A stretch of 64,000 bases of DNA from Diplonema japonicum (lineage: Eukaryota; Euglenozoa; Diplonemea; Diplonemida; Diplonemidae), in assembly GCA_964019335.1 (NCBI GenBank), contig OZ025722.1, positions 248,001 through 312,000 on the forward strand. The letters run 5' to 3'. The translations under genes were made by a program, and so were the position numbers. Below, one piece after another: positions 55,163-64,000 of this stretch (positions are counted from its first letter, which is position 1; the number at the start of each line of letters is the position of its first letter). The notes under the pieces are model-generated. The model had not been told where the DNA came from. It made no database searches and saw nothing but the letters and a program-made list of their open reading frames with translations.

Positions 55163-56503
55163 ATGCGAGTTGCAATGCTGCTCCCGTTGCTGCTGCTGTC
55201 AGGTTGCAGCTGCCTGAAGATTGGCTTCCTCGGTGACACGAGCGACAAGTCGAGTGCCGGGCTGGCCTACAGGCTGATGCGAGACGACGGCGTTGACCTC
55301 GTGATGCAGAACGGGGACTTCGACTACACGAACAACCCGAAAAAGTGGGGGAGATTCTTGGACTCGAACTGGTTCGGGCACGGCAAGGAGCATGTCGTGA
55401 TGACCAGTGGGAACCACGATATAAAGAAGTGGTATGGAAGCAGAGGTTACCAGAATGTCTTGTACAGCAGAATGTCGAAAGATCTGCGCGACGCGTGCAC
55501 AGGGAGGGACCAAAGCCTGGCGTCCGACTACGGGCTGTGGATGTCATGCAAGTACCAAGGTGTCCACATGGTGATGATCGGGTGGAGGCAACTCTCGCCC
55601 AGCTGGCCCCGCAGGCGCGAAAACTCGACAACAATGCAACCTGCTGTGGACTTCATTGACAACTCGTTCGCAGGGAGCACTGAGCCATGGAGGGTGTGCA
55701 TGTGGCACCGCCCAGAGGGGACATACCAGGCGGGCCATCGCTACCCCAGGGCTTACGGGCTGTCCCAAGCTTTCGATGCCTGTAGGAGGAATGGAGCCTT
55801 CATCGTGTCAGGGCACAGCCACCTGTACAGCAGGACGAAGCTTCTCTCTAGCTTCTCGTCGAGAACGGTGTCGCCTCGCAGCTCTCCCAACGACGTGAAG
55901 CTCTCGTGCGGGGAGTCAATGTTCGTGGTCTCCGGGTTGGGAGGCTGGAACCGTGGCCTTGACAAGGACGGTCCGGCCGCCGGCCGGTCGTGGATCGAAA
56001 CGAGGTACACCCAGTCGGTGGGGACCGAAACCATTGGTGTCCTCGTGTGTGACCTCGCCGAGTCCGGTGAGGGCGGGGAGTGCAGGTACATCATGGGGGT
56101 GAACGCCACTGAACAGGACTCCTTCAACATCAGCAGCACCTGCGGTAGAACAGCTGAGCCAACTGTTGCTCCGGACACACCTGTGCCTGATACACCTGCT
56201 CCAGACACTGTTGCCCCCGATACGCCCCACCCTGATACTTCTGCACCTGCCACACCCCACCCTGACACTTCTGCACCTGATACTTCTGCACCTGATACTT
56301 CTGCACCCGCTACACCGAGTCCCACACCGCCGCCGCCCCCTGCGTGCCCTTCCCGTGTTCCCCTGTGGGGCAACTGTTTACACACACCGAGCTGCTGTGC
56401 TACTCCTGCTAGGTGCTATTCGCAGAGCCAGTGGTACGCGCAGTGCCTGGACTTAAAGAGATTTCCTGGGACTAACTACTGGAACGGCCCAAGGATTGGC
56501 TGA
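55163..56503 (+). CDS. Secreted calcineurin-like metallophosphatase with Pro/Thr linker and CBM1-like tail
   Basis: 446 residues. The start at 55163 gives a signal peptide (MRVAMLLPLLLLSGCSC); the LSGC context could even be read as a lipobox, but the organism is eukaryotic. Metal ligands are in order: GFLGDTSD, VMQNGDFDY, MTSGNHD, MWHRPEGTY and VSGHSHLYSR, typical of purple acid phosphatase-like enzymes. Residues ~330-392 are a repetitive Pro/Thr/Asp linker (PDTPAPDT and similar). The last ~50 residues (PLWGNCLHTPSCC, RCYSQSQWYAQCL) resemble a fungal-type cellulose-binding module, CBM1. This suggests an extracellular phosphatase tethered to polysaccharide. Substrate unknown. Confidence 0.88.
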   Translation: MRVAMLLPLLLLSGCSCLKIGFLGDTSDKSSAGLAYRLMRDDGVDLVMQNGDFDYTNNPKKWGRFLDSNWFGHGKEHVVMTSGNHDIKKWYGSRGYQNVLYSRMSKDLRDACTGRDQSLASDYGLWMSCKYQGVHMVMIGWRQLSPSWPRRRENSTTMQPAVDFIDNSFAGSTEPWRVCMWHRPEGTYQAGHRYPRAYGLSQAFDACRRNGAFIVSGHSHLYSRTKLLSSFSSRTVSPRSSPNDVKLSCGESMFVVSGLGGWNRGLDKDGPAAGRSWIETRYTQSVGTETIGVLVCDLAESGEGGECRYIMGVNATEQDSFNISSTCGRTAEPTVAPDTPVPDTPAPDTVAPDTPHPDTSAPATPHPDTSAPDTSAPDTSAPATPSPTPPPPPACPSRVPLWGNCLHTPSCCATPARCYSQSQWYAQCLDLKRFPGTNYWNGPRIG

Positions 56504-57668
56504 AGAGGTGTAATAGGCACACAATCCGAAAACTTAAAAAAAGAAAAACCAACACCACACCACACACCTACCCACGCTAGCGGCTAGTCAAGACGGCGCC
56601 AATATGGTTACTCTCTCCCTCTTTTTTGTTCTGTAAATTTCTTACTTTTTTTTTCATGCCCTGGTGCCAATGGTCGGCCCCCCCCTCCGGCAACCCCGCC
56701 GTGGCTATACGAGGAAATTAAGAGGTTTGCAGTATTTTACTTTATGGCCGCACAAAACAATAATGGCCTTCGCTCCTCTCTCTCTCTTTTTTTTTCTTTT
56801 TTTTTTTAATACAAATATTCTATGATAGAATGATAAACACTTTGATTTCCTCCCTTTTTTTCAGAAACATTCGTTGGGGTGGAGTGCAGTACAGCCCCCT
56901 CAAGAACACGCTCGACAAAGCTGGACGGGCGCTACGGCCTCTCTAGCTTTCAAAGAACGTCTCATATTCCCATATTTAATCACAACAAGAGGGAAAATAA
57001 AAAATAACACAATGGGATGTTGTCTGTTGTCATGTATTTTAATTTGTTATGGGTGAGGAGAGAGAGAAGCAGAGAAGGAAGGAGGTGATCGGTTCGTGGG
57101 GAAAAAAAAAAAAGAACAAGAGGGGGAATATGGTTTATGCGTCATCGCACCTTGTGGGGGGGAGAAGAAAGAAAAAAGGATGGAGGCGGTTCTTCTGCAG
57201 CTTTGTCCGTTTCTCGTGGTTGCTCATGGCTTGATGACACAATGCTGCAGTAGGTACCCTCCCCTGAGCAAGGTAGACCCTCCCCTCATTCAATTTGAAA
57301 AAAAAAAGAAAATCAACCATTCCTTTTTTTCCCTCTTCCGTTTTCCTCTTTCTCCTCACCCCCTTTCTTTACCATTAGTAGATGCGCCTTATTGGCTTTT
57401 GACTACTATTTGCTCTCTACCCCCACCCCCCACCCCCCTTCCGGGCTGAAATAACACCAATTTCTTTTTTTTTTCTCCCTTCTTCTTTTCCTTCCAATTG
57501 TTTGCGTGGGGAGGAAAAGAAAGGGGGGGGGGAGGGGAAAGAGAAAAAAAACCCAATCAGCTCCCTTGTTCTTTTTTTTTTTGTTGTTCTTCCCCCTTTT
57601 TTTTTTCTTCCTTTTTAAAAAAGAAATCCATATTTTGGTGTGAAGAATTCACTCACCACAGCAGGGGG
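56504..57668. other. Intergenic spacer (1.2 kb)
   Basis: Contains more complex sequence than other spacers (56570-57060 and 57120-57260) but no frame with convincing composition and no RNA gene I can recognise. Homopolymers and CT tracts occupy the rest. Confidence 0.6.
57661..57661 (+). promoter_or_regulatory. Candidate (trans-)splice acceptor before the His-rich gene
   Basis: AATTCACTCACCACAG ends at 57661, 7 bases before the ATG at 57669. The T-rich tract lies about 40 bases further upstream. Confidence 0.4.
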
Positions 57669-58172
57669 ATGCATGCGAGCGGAAACCACCAACACCACAG
57701 CCACCACCACCACCACAGCCACCACCACCGCAAGGACAATGAAGAAGTTTACGCTGGGAGCAAGTACTCAAAGATGGGACAGCCGAGTAAGCTAGTTGGC
57801 ACCAAGCACCACCACAGCCACCATGGCCATAGTCATGGAAATAATAACCACCACCACCACCACCATAAACACCACCGTCACCACCGCCATCAAAAGGGCG
57901 GAGATGAAGAGTCTGGTGCAGGTGCAGCACCACTCCCACCCCCGGACTACAAGCCACCTTCTTCTATTGAGAACCCTTATGGCCTGCACCCAGTGTACTT
58001 CAGGGACGACCCGTACAGCATAGGGAAGCTTGAAAACGATTACCAGTCACCTGATCTACTTGCGGAGGCGCCGAACCCCATACGGCACCCTATTCAGTTT
58101 CTAGAAACCCCTTTGGGACCCTACGCAGCATCGGTGGTGCTGGGATCGGCTGTCATGGCCGTCGGGGTTTAG
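57669..58172 (+). CDS. Histidine-rich protein with conserved-looking hydrophobic C-terminus
   Basis: 167 residues. The first ~90 are dominated by histidine clusters (HHSHHHHHSHHH, HHHSHHGHSHG, HHHHHHKHHRHHRH) with Lys, Asn and Gly, a natural metal-binding sequence. A Pro/Gly-rich linker follows. The last ~65 residues (NPYGLHPVYFRDDPYSIGKL to the hydrophobic PYAASVVLGSAVMAVGV) have normal composition, and a tail long enough to insert in a membrane. Small inner-membrane or organelle proteins often look like this, but no family is recognised. An in-frame extension upstream of 57669 is homopolymer-derived and ignored. Confidence 0.65.
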   Translation: MHASGNHQHHSHHHHHSHHHRKDNEEVYAGSKYSKMGQPSKLVGTKHHHSHHGHSHGNNNHHHHHHKHHRHHRHQKGGDEESGAGAAPLPPPDYKPPSSIENPYGLHPVYFRDDPYSIGKLENDYQSPDLLAEAPNPIRHPIQFLETPLGPYAASVVLGSAVMAVGV

Positions 58173-58372
58173 TTTTTTACACAGTAGGATTTCGCTTTCT
58201 TTTCTTGTTCTTTACTACACGCACGTTTAATTGTTGAGATGGAGGAGGTGGGGGGGGGGTCTTTATTACCTTCTCTTTGTTTTTTTTTTTCTTTTGCAAA
58301 ACAAAACCACCAACGAGAAAAAAAAAAAAAAGAAAAGTAGGGGAGGACGGGGGGGAGGGACAAAGGGTGAAA

Positions 58373-59560
58373 ATGAACGACTTCCACGGCACGGGCAGCA
58401 CGCCGTGTCCGGACATAATGTGTGATGGGTTTTTGGTAAACTCGTCCGACCACGGGGAGATGCAGTGCTCCACCTGTGGAACGGTACAAGGCGGGGAAGA
58501 ATACGAAGTGGAGTTCGGCGAAGCCACAGGCAACGGACCACGCAGCGCAAGGATCACCCTGGAATCACAGAACAAAGAAGGCAGAGAGTACAAGAGATAC
58601 ATGAAGACAAAGACTGCAGTGACAAAACTATGCGAATGGCTGCGCCTCACCAAAACCGAAGCCGTTGCGGTGATGGCCGTCTTCACAAGGATGGGCGTCT
58701 CAAAAAGTTTCAAAGAACGCCTCGACGGGTGGAGCTTCACCAAGCAAGACGACATCATGGCATGCGCGGTCTTGACACAAGCCTCAGACGAGCTTCACCT
58801 TGGCTTAGTCCTGAAAGATATCCTCCTCCCAGGTGTCACAGCGAGACACGTTGGAGACTTACTCGACAGTATCACACTGGAGCAAGCCTCTCAAGAACCG
58901 AACGCAATTGGACCTGTTACATCAGTATTCGATTTCATCAAAACATGGTTGGACAGAAAGCTTTTTTCGGAACCGTTAAGAACGCTATTGGGTGCGGAGC
59001 AGGATCGAAAAACCCCGGAGGAACAGGTAGAGCTGCGGTTTCAAGAAGGTCATTGCGTCGCACCTGTTGTAGAGGCGAAGCTGAACGATATCTCCGTCAA
59101 GGTGCGTAAGATCGTGTCGCTCTCTAACATCCTGCACGGGATCAGCACGAACTCGCTTCTTCTTTTCGATGTTCTTGCTGCGGTTTATGTAACCGCCGTT
59201 GCCGTTGATCCTATCTGGCTCCATCACAAGCTCACTGACAAGCTTGTTTCTTCCCTCGCCAAGGCCGGTTCCATAAGCGACAGTGCATTGCTGCGTCGTG
59301 TCAAGCGGATCAACAACACCCTCTTCATCCTCGCTACAGAAGTGTCCGGAACCGCGTTCGCCATACATGGTAAGACTTTTGAACGAGACGGGCATTTGAA
59401 GCACACGCTTAAGAACATTGATGGTCTCATGGCCCGGCTCCCCGAGGTGCGGAGAAAACGAAAAGCGTTCCTGGACGAGAACCCAACCGGGAAGAAGAAA
59501 ACAAAAACCCTCTCCCCCTCCCCCGAACCGGTAAACGAAGATCTAGAACCGGAAAATTGA
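58373..59560 (+). CDS. TFIIB-like general transcription factor
   Basis: 395 residues. An N-terminal zinc ribbon has Cys12, Cys17, Cys32 and Cys35 (CPDIMC, CSTC). A linker follows, then a first cyclin-like repeat at ~75-180 (TKLCEWLRLTKTEAVAVMAV, DDIMACAVLTQASDELHLGL) and a second at ~245-330 (FDVLAAVYVTAVAVDPIWLH). This order is that of TFIIB/BRF/TFB proteins, which position RNA polymerase II or III. The ribbon spacing C-x4-C instead of C-x2-C, and the very weak cyclin repeats, indicate a divergent member, as known for kinetoplastid TFIIB. The tail is basic with a nuclear-localisation-like segment (GKKKTKTL). The start is the first ATG after the purine-rich leader. BRF1 is the main alternative, but the usual BRF C-terminal extension is missing. 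Confidence 0.72.
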   Translation: MNDFHGTGSTPCPDIMCDGFLVNSSDHGEMQCSTCGTVQGGEEYEVEFGEATGNGPRSARITLESQNKEGREYKRYMKTKTAVTKLCEWLRLTKTEAVAVMAVFTRMGVSKSFKERLDGWSFTKQDDIMACAVLTQASDELHLGLVLKDILLPGVTARHVGDLLDSITLEQASQEPNAIGPVTSVFDFIKTWLDRKLFSEPLRTLLGAEQDRKTPEEQVELRFQEGHCVAPVVEAKLNDISVKVRKIVSLSNILHGISTNSLLLFDVLAAVYVTAVAVDPIWLHHKLTDKLVSSLAKAGSISDSALLRRVKRINNTLFILATEVSGTAFAIHGKTFERDGHLKHTLKNIDGLMARLPEVRRKRKAFLDENPTGKKKTKTLSPSPEPVNEDLEPEN

Positions 59561-59653
59561 AAAGGAAAAAAAAAAAAAAAAAAAAATAAATAAATAAATA
59601 AATAATATTTCAAGTCCCCCCACACAACCCATTTTAAAAGAAATCTTAACACA

Positions 59654-59654
59654 G
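59654..59654 (+). promoter_or_regulatory. Candidate (trans-)splice acceptor before the SPRY/LamG gene
   Basis: AATCTTAACACAG ends at 59654, 9 bases (GCTTCCCGT) before the ATG at 59664. Confidence 0.45.
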
Positions 59655-59663
59655 GCTTCCCGT

Positions 59664-62600
59664 ATGAGTGGGGGCGGCACGGAGTGGTTAGATGGGATAA
59701 ACCATATCGATCCGTTTGGAAGCAGGCTGCATGTCGAGGCCGTCACAGCGAGGATACCCGAAAGGGACCCGAATCGGTCTCGGAAGGCGTCGTTTCTTAT
59801 TGACGCGACCACACCGCACGGGGATGTTTTGGTGAACGAGAACAGAGCGATAAAACCGGCTACAGGATGGGTCACTCTCCACTCCGTGGAGCCGATCATA
59901 GGCGGGGTCCACGAATGGTCGATAAAGATAGAGAACCAGGGTGAGACATCAGACGGAAGCGGCCTGATGTTAGGTATCGTTCCGAAGTCGTTCACGAGGT
60001 ACGATTCGTTCATATCGCAAGGGGGCGGGTGGTGCATCTCTCGTGCGGGGAAGTTCTACGGGCAGTGGAAGAGAATCGAAGGCATCGGCAGCCCTTCCAC
60101 GCTTGTCTTCGGGACTGGGGATACCGTAACATTCGTCTTGGATACCGAAGCATCACGTCTCACCGTCTCGGTGGGGACCCGTTTCATCGTCGGCGAGATA
60201 TCGAAGCTGCCGCCTGAGGTGTATCCAGCTGCTTCCTTGCACTACAGACAGCAGCACGTCTACTTCGAGAGCAACAGGGTCCGGCAGCGGTTGCCGTCAA
60301 CAAGCGGGTGGTTTCATAAAACGCTAAACCAAGGTTGCGATCTCATCTACCACCTCACGCCTTCTCACCTTCGGGCATGGGTCGACCAGCTGCTCTCCAA
60401 AGGCCTCGTTGGTAACGACGAACTATGGGGGCCTTCCCAATGGGAGCGTTACTACCGTCTTCGCGAGGACATGGTACGTGGCGTGTGTAACGGCATGAAA
60501 AAAGCAATGGACGCGCCCAAAGTCATCCAGCCCTCGTATGAAGAGCTAAAACCGAGCGTTGCTGACGGATGGCCGCGTGATACAGAAAGCATCGTCGCGA
60601 CGTGTGGGGTGGAGTTGTGTCTTTCGCTAGTCGCAGCCATGTCCGCAGGGAGCCCATGTGCCACCGATGCCATTTTTGATACCCTTTCCAATCAGTTCGC
60701 CTCGCAGCCCTTGTTCTCGCTGTCCCCGGAGACGAATAAAAGCCGGACCCAGTTCCCGCAAGAAGCCCTCGACAGAATATGCGAGATGGCCTCCAAAACC
60801 ACCACCCCCTCGTCCCTGCGACTGCTTCTCACCATCGCCCTTCAGCGTGGGTCAGCAACAGAGTGCCTTGTGGTGTTGTTGATGTTGTTGAGCGCCCGTG
60901 AAATGGAGCTCAAGGTCGCACCCCTAATGAACGAGCTTGCAAAGCTGCGTGCGTCGTACCACCTCCCATTGCTGCGGTTCGCCATTGATAATGAGAGGGT
61001 TGAGGTGCGGGCTGCAATAAGACGCGCGCCTGCAGCTGTTTGGGGCAGCGATCAAAAAAGCGACAAATGGGTAGTGCATAGCATGTCTAGTGACGGGCAC
61101 TGCGTGTATCTCTCTACAGCAGAGGGGCTCATCAAGATGGGGTGCGGAAAGGGCGGCGTGCCCGCCGAGATCATCGCCAGGAACTTCACCGACTTCCCAG
61201 GGCAGTCGATTTCCGTTGCGTACGTCGCCGGCACGCTGTACGCAAGGCCATCTGCTGCATATGTTGCAGCGTGCAAGCTTCCCTCTGGCTACGACATCCT
61301 TGTTGTGAACCCCGACAGCCTGTCTGTGGAAGGGTACATCAGTGCCAGCGGTGCCGGGAGTATCAAAACAGATGACAACAGGTACACTGCGATGGGCCTT
61401 GCTCTCGACACAACCGTACCTGAAGCACCTTCTACGGAAGCAGGCCAAGAGGTGCTATCCCCTCGCAAGAAAGGTATCGAGTCGCGTATTCTAACCGACG
61501 GGGTGTACTTGTACCTGGTGTCCGGTCATGCTCAGACTATATGCCGCGATGAGTTGGGCGGCCTAACGTACCCACCGACATACCCGCAGCAGTGCCGCAG
61601 CAAGCAGCTGAGCGTGACGGTCACCTCGTACGACCCCACCAACAACATGGCGCCTATCAGAACGGTTGTGCTGTCGGGGCCCCTCGCGGAAAACCTTCTG
61701 GAATCAACCGGCAGACAGCGCAAGGTTCTGCAGATATGCAAAGATACTTATGTGGATTTCGGGCCTGTTTCAGAGCGGCTGAGCTCGACCATTGGACATG
61801 TTACGATAGAAATGTGGATCCGACCAGGCTCGCCCGACGAGAGCAAGAACATCTACGTACATGGAGATAAAGCAAACGGGGGAGAGGTGTTTGTGGATAT
61901 CCACTCTCTGGATAACGGGTGGTACGTAAAGGGTGGGGCAAGGGTCGATGCAAGGAACGGTGTAAGATCTTGCGGGGCGGTGGCGAGCCTTCCCTCGCGC
62001 GCATGGGTCCACGTCGCACTGATCTTCGACGGGAGGTGGAACCTTCTCATCAATGGCATCGTGTCGGGCATGTCACGTGCCGAGGACCCACCTGTTGTTG
62101 TCACACGGCCGACCAAAAAATGGGTGCTCGGTGCTTCGTACGTGGGATGCATTGCAGAGCTACGAGTGTGGAAGTACGCACGGGCGCCTGCTGTTATCAA
62201 GCGCGACATGAACACGTCGCTCGTCGGCAACGAGTCGGGTCTTGTCTCGTACTACCCTTTGGATGAAGGACAAGGCCGTGTCGTATACGATTGGGCCTGC
62301 GGTACACTACGGCAAAACGGATGGATCTCGCGGAAGCCTTCCCCGGTATGGCGTGTGGTTCCCGACTTCCCCGTCGTGCAGAACTCACAGAGGCTTCACG
62401 CACATGCTGACATCTCCCCATGGCAGATCTTCTTGCCGTCTATCGAGAGCAGCGGGATGTGCACCAACGGTAGGGAGCTCGCGGTGCTTATACCAGACGT
62501 TGAAGATGCGGGTGCTGGGCAACGGCATGGGCTGACGATGTACTTCTCGCTTGAGGACGGTTCGTTGATACCACGGAACGATTTGGTGGCCCCGCCTGTT

Positions 62601-64000
62601 GACGGTGCATGTCACTTCGACAGGTGGCACAACGGGGTATGGTACGCGTCCATCACGTTCCAGGTGTTATGCTGGTCGCCGAGTGAGTGCGCGGTGCCTC
62701 CTCCGCGTTTGGACGCGTCGTACGATCAAGACAAGCCCACCCTTACTGCGTGGGAGACTGCTGTGAGGCTAGCAGATGCAATGAACGACCGTGCCTGCCG
62801 ACACATGGACCATGAGTGGCCGGCTGTGTTTCGCGACCTTGCGATCGACCCGAGCGTCAAGATGTTCTTCGTCATTGAAAGCTTGCTTCAATCGCAGTTC
62901 AAGACCATCTCCACGGGACGGCGTGCGTCCATCGTCGAGGACGACAGCATCGGGGTGGCATGCCTCCGCTTGCTCAGCGCAAACTTCCGTGTCATAAAAG
63001 CAGCAGGAATCGACCCCAAGGTTTTCGACCTCCGTGTGACTGATAAAAAAACCGGCTTCCTGTTGTATAACAAACTGCTCAGTATCATCGAGGCGCCCGA
63101 CCCCTCACGGGTCATCGACGAAGCTTGCAAGGCGTTCCGCGTGGGGCTGCAACTTTTTTTTAAACCAGAAGACCTGCTTGATCTCCTGAAGGATCTTCTA
63201 AAAAAAGGTGCTGGGGTCTGCAGCAGGGTCCTCGATGCGGTGTGCGGGCACATGGCAGGGTACAAGCAAGCCATCGGTGTTCTAAACACCTTTGACGGGA
63301 AGGAAGAAGAAGTAGAAGAGTTCTTCAGGCTGCTTCTCGATGCTTCTTTCGGCGAGGTGATCTCCGTGAAGGACTTCAGCGACGGCGCACGGCGGGAGTT
63401 CCCAATCACAGACATCGTCGTGACTCTGCAGGCAGCGATACTAGGTGCCGCAATGAAGGGAAAATCTCCGTATTTCTTGCTGATCTATAAACTGCTGTTG
63501 CTTCACGCAAGCAACCTTAAAAGGCTCGCGGAGCACTTCAAAGATCTAGACATCAACACATGTCTCCACGCACTGCGATGGTCGGCTTCCGGCAAGGCTC
63601 TCGGGTACCTAGTGATCTCAGTGCCCGTGATACCGCAGGACGAAATGGGGAAGTACCTAGCTGCATTGAAAGGAATCGCCTTGACACTAGAGGAAGTGTG
63701 TAAGCGGTTCAAGGAAGTCAAGGAAGTGGAGGACCAGTGGTCTGCGAACTGGAATGCGCAGGACCTTATCAGAAACGGTGGCGAACATGGCGTGAGCTCA
63801 TGGGTGTACGTCATGCGGCTGACTGTTGAATGTGTGGCAGCAAGGACGGCAGGGAAGATGATACAAGGTGTGCCAGAGGTGGCAGACGACTGCATCAACA
63901 AATGGGTTGATTCCCCGCTTTTTGCCGGAGGGTTACGTGACCCCACCGCAGGCATGCGGCTCTGCGACGAAATCGTCAGCGGGACAGGAACAGGCGGCGA
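59664..64000 (+). CDS. Large SPRY and LamG-domain protein, 5' part (runs off the window)
   Basis: The frame from ATG 59664 is open to the last base: 1,445 codons, no stop, no intron needed. Residues ~75-205 form a B30.2/SPRY domain (HEWSIKIENQGE, GSGLMLGIVPKSF, WCISRAGKFYGQW, DTVTFVLDTEASRLTVSVG, VYPAASLHY). Residues ~705-835 are a laminin-G/concanavalin-like jelly roll (GHVTIEMWIRPGSPDESKN, SRAWVHVALIFDGRWNLLIN, CIAELRVWKYAR). The rest is helical, without signal peptide or membrane segments. SPRY plus LamG in very large cytosolic proteins occurs in E3 ubiquitin ligases of the HECT or ZZ/RING type, with the catalytic domain at the C-terminus. Here that end is outside the window, so the ligase role is only a suggestion. 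Confidence 0.85.
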   Translation, partial: MSGGGTEWLDGINHIDPFGSRLHVEAVTARIPERDPNRSRKASFLIDATTPHGDVLVNENRAIKPATGWVTLHSVEPIIGGVHEWSIKIENQGETSDGSGLMLGIVPKSFTRYDSFISQGGGWCISRAGKFYGQWKRIEGIGSPSTLVFGTGDTVTFVLDTEASRLTVSVGTRFIVGEISKLPPEVYPAASLHYRQQHVYFESNRVRQRLPSTSGWFHKTLNQGCDLIYHLTPSHLRAWVDQLLSKGLVGNDELWGPSQWERYYRLREDMVRGVCNGMKKAMDAPKVIQPSYEELKPSVADGWPRDTESIVATCGVELCLSLVAAMSAGSPCATDAIFDTLSNQFASQPLFSLSPETNKSRTQFPQEALDRICEMASKTTTPSSLRLLLTIALQRGSATECLVVLLMLLSAREMELKVAPLMNELAKLRASYHLPLLRFAIDNERVEVRAAIRRAPAAVWGSDQKSDKWVVHSMSSDGHCVYLSTAEGLIKMGCGKGGVPAEIIARNFTDFPGQSISVAYVAGTLYARPSAAYVAACKLPSGYDILVVNPDSLSVEGYISASGAGSIKTDDNRYTAMGLALDTTVPEAPSTEAGQEVLSPRKKGIESRILTDGVYLYLVSGHAQTICRDELGGLTYPPTYPQQCRSKQLSVTVTSYDPTNNMAPIRTVVLSGPLAENLLESTGRQRKVLQICKDTYVDFGPVSERLSSTIGHVTIEMWIRPGSPDESKNIYVHGDKANGGEVFVDIHSLDNGWYVKGGARVDARNGVRSCGAVASLPSRAWVHVALIFDGRWNLLINGIVSGMSRAEDPPVVVTRPTKKWVLGASYVGCIAELRVWKYARAPAVIKRDMNTSLVGNESGLVSYYPLDEGQGRVVYDWACGTLRQNGWISRKPSPVWRVVPDFPVVQNSQRLHAHADISPWQIFLPSIESSGMCTNGRELAVLIPDVEDAGAGQRHGLTMYFSLEDGSLIPRNDLVAPPVDGACHFDRWHNGVWYASITFQVLCWSPSECAVPPPRLDASYDQDKPTLTAWETAVRLADAMNDRACRHMDHEWPAVFRDLAIDPSVKMFFVIESLLQSQFKTISTGRRASIVEDDSIGVACLRLLSANFRVIKAAGIDPKVFDLRVTDKKTGFLLYNKLLSIIEAPDPSRVIDEACKAFRVGLQLFFKPEDLLDLLKDLLKKGAGVCSRVLDAVCGHMAGYKQAIGVLNTFDGKEEEVEEFFRLLLDASFGEVISVKDFSDGARREFPITDIVVTLQAAILGAAMKGKSPYFLLIYKLLLLHASNLKRLAEHFKDLDINTCLHALRWSASGKALGYLVISVPVIPQDEMGKYLAALKGIALTLEEVCKRFKEVKEVEDQWSANWNAQDLIRNGGEHGVSSWVYVMRLTVECVAARTAGKMIQGVPEVADDCINKWVDSPLFAGGLRDPTAGMRLCDEIVSGTGTGG

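Noticed and set aside
55190-55205. Bacterial lipoprotein signal (LSGC) in the phosphatase
   Set aside because: The genome is eukaryotic; the Cys after a hydrophobic stretch is taken as an ordinary signal-peptide context.
58173-58372. Open frame upstream of the TFIIB-like start
   Set aside because: Poly-F/K translation of the T-run and A-rich leader. The zinc ribbon begins just after ATG 58373.

Overview
This window looks like nuclear DNA from a free-living microbial eukaryote. Genes are interrupted by very short GT-AG introns, coding regions are rich in G+C at third codon positions, and spacers consist largely of A, T, C and G homopolymer runs. TAA, TAG and TGA all end recognisable proteins, so the standard code applies. 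Every supportable gene in 64 kb (about 20) lies on the + strand, and several starts are preceded by a pyrimidine tract and a CAG a short distance upstream. Together with tandem multiplication of one gene, this resembles the one-directional, polycistronic, trans-spliced gene clusters of Euglenozoa. The introns point to a diplonemid or euglenid rather than a trypanosomatid. The taxon is an inference; no spliced-leader gene or rRNA is present to settle it.

Layout. 1-8.5 kb holds single-copy genes: the 3' end of an unknown gene, a PPIL4-type cyclophilin/RRM splicing factor, a small unknown protein, a secreted PAN/EGF/GH43-like protein, a TPR and coiled-coil protein in three exons, a protein with an EF-hand-like region, and a two-exon YbaB/EbfC-family protein.

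8.7-43.3 kb is the centre of the window: four head-to-tail copies of a gene for an unrecognised giant secreted protein of about 2,425-2,436 residues. Copies 2-4 form an almost perfect tandem repeat with a period of 8,758-8,770 bp, including an identical 1,483-bp spacer between copies 2 and 3 and between copies 3 and 4. They differ mainly in a VPTP minisatellite (19, 20 and 22 units). Copy 1 (19 units) is broken by a 14-bp deletion, has a different leader and a locally diverged 3' end. The flanking spacers are older, diverged relatives of the inter-copy spacer. The protein has a signal peptide, helical and beta-rich parts, a VPTP stalk, cysteine-rich segments, duplicated Ig/HYR-like modules and a remarkable His/Trp-rich C-terminus, which suggests a metal-binding surface or matrix protein.

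45.3-64 kb returns to single-copy genes: an unknown protein with a possible SH3-like segment, a five-FN3 protein ending in an ADP-ribosyltransferase-like YHGT domain, a CPA2-type cation/proton antiporter, an NTF2/SnoaL-like protein, a GAF-domain protein, an enoyl-CoA hydratase-family enzyme of bacterial flavour, a secreted metallophosphatase with a Pro/Thr linker and a CBM1-like tail, a His-rich protein with a hydrophobic tail, a TFIIB-like factor, and the first 1,445 codons of a large SPRY/LamG protein that runs off the right edge. The genes do not form one pathway. Their order is most simply read as a directional cluster of unrelated genes, with the giant gene multiplied in the middle, perhaps for dosage.
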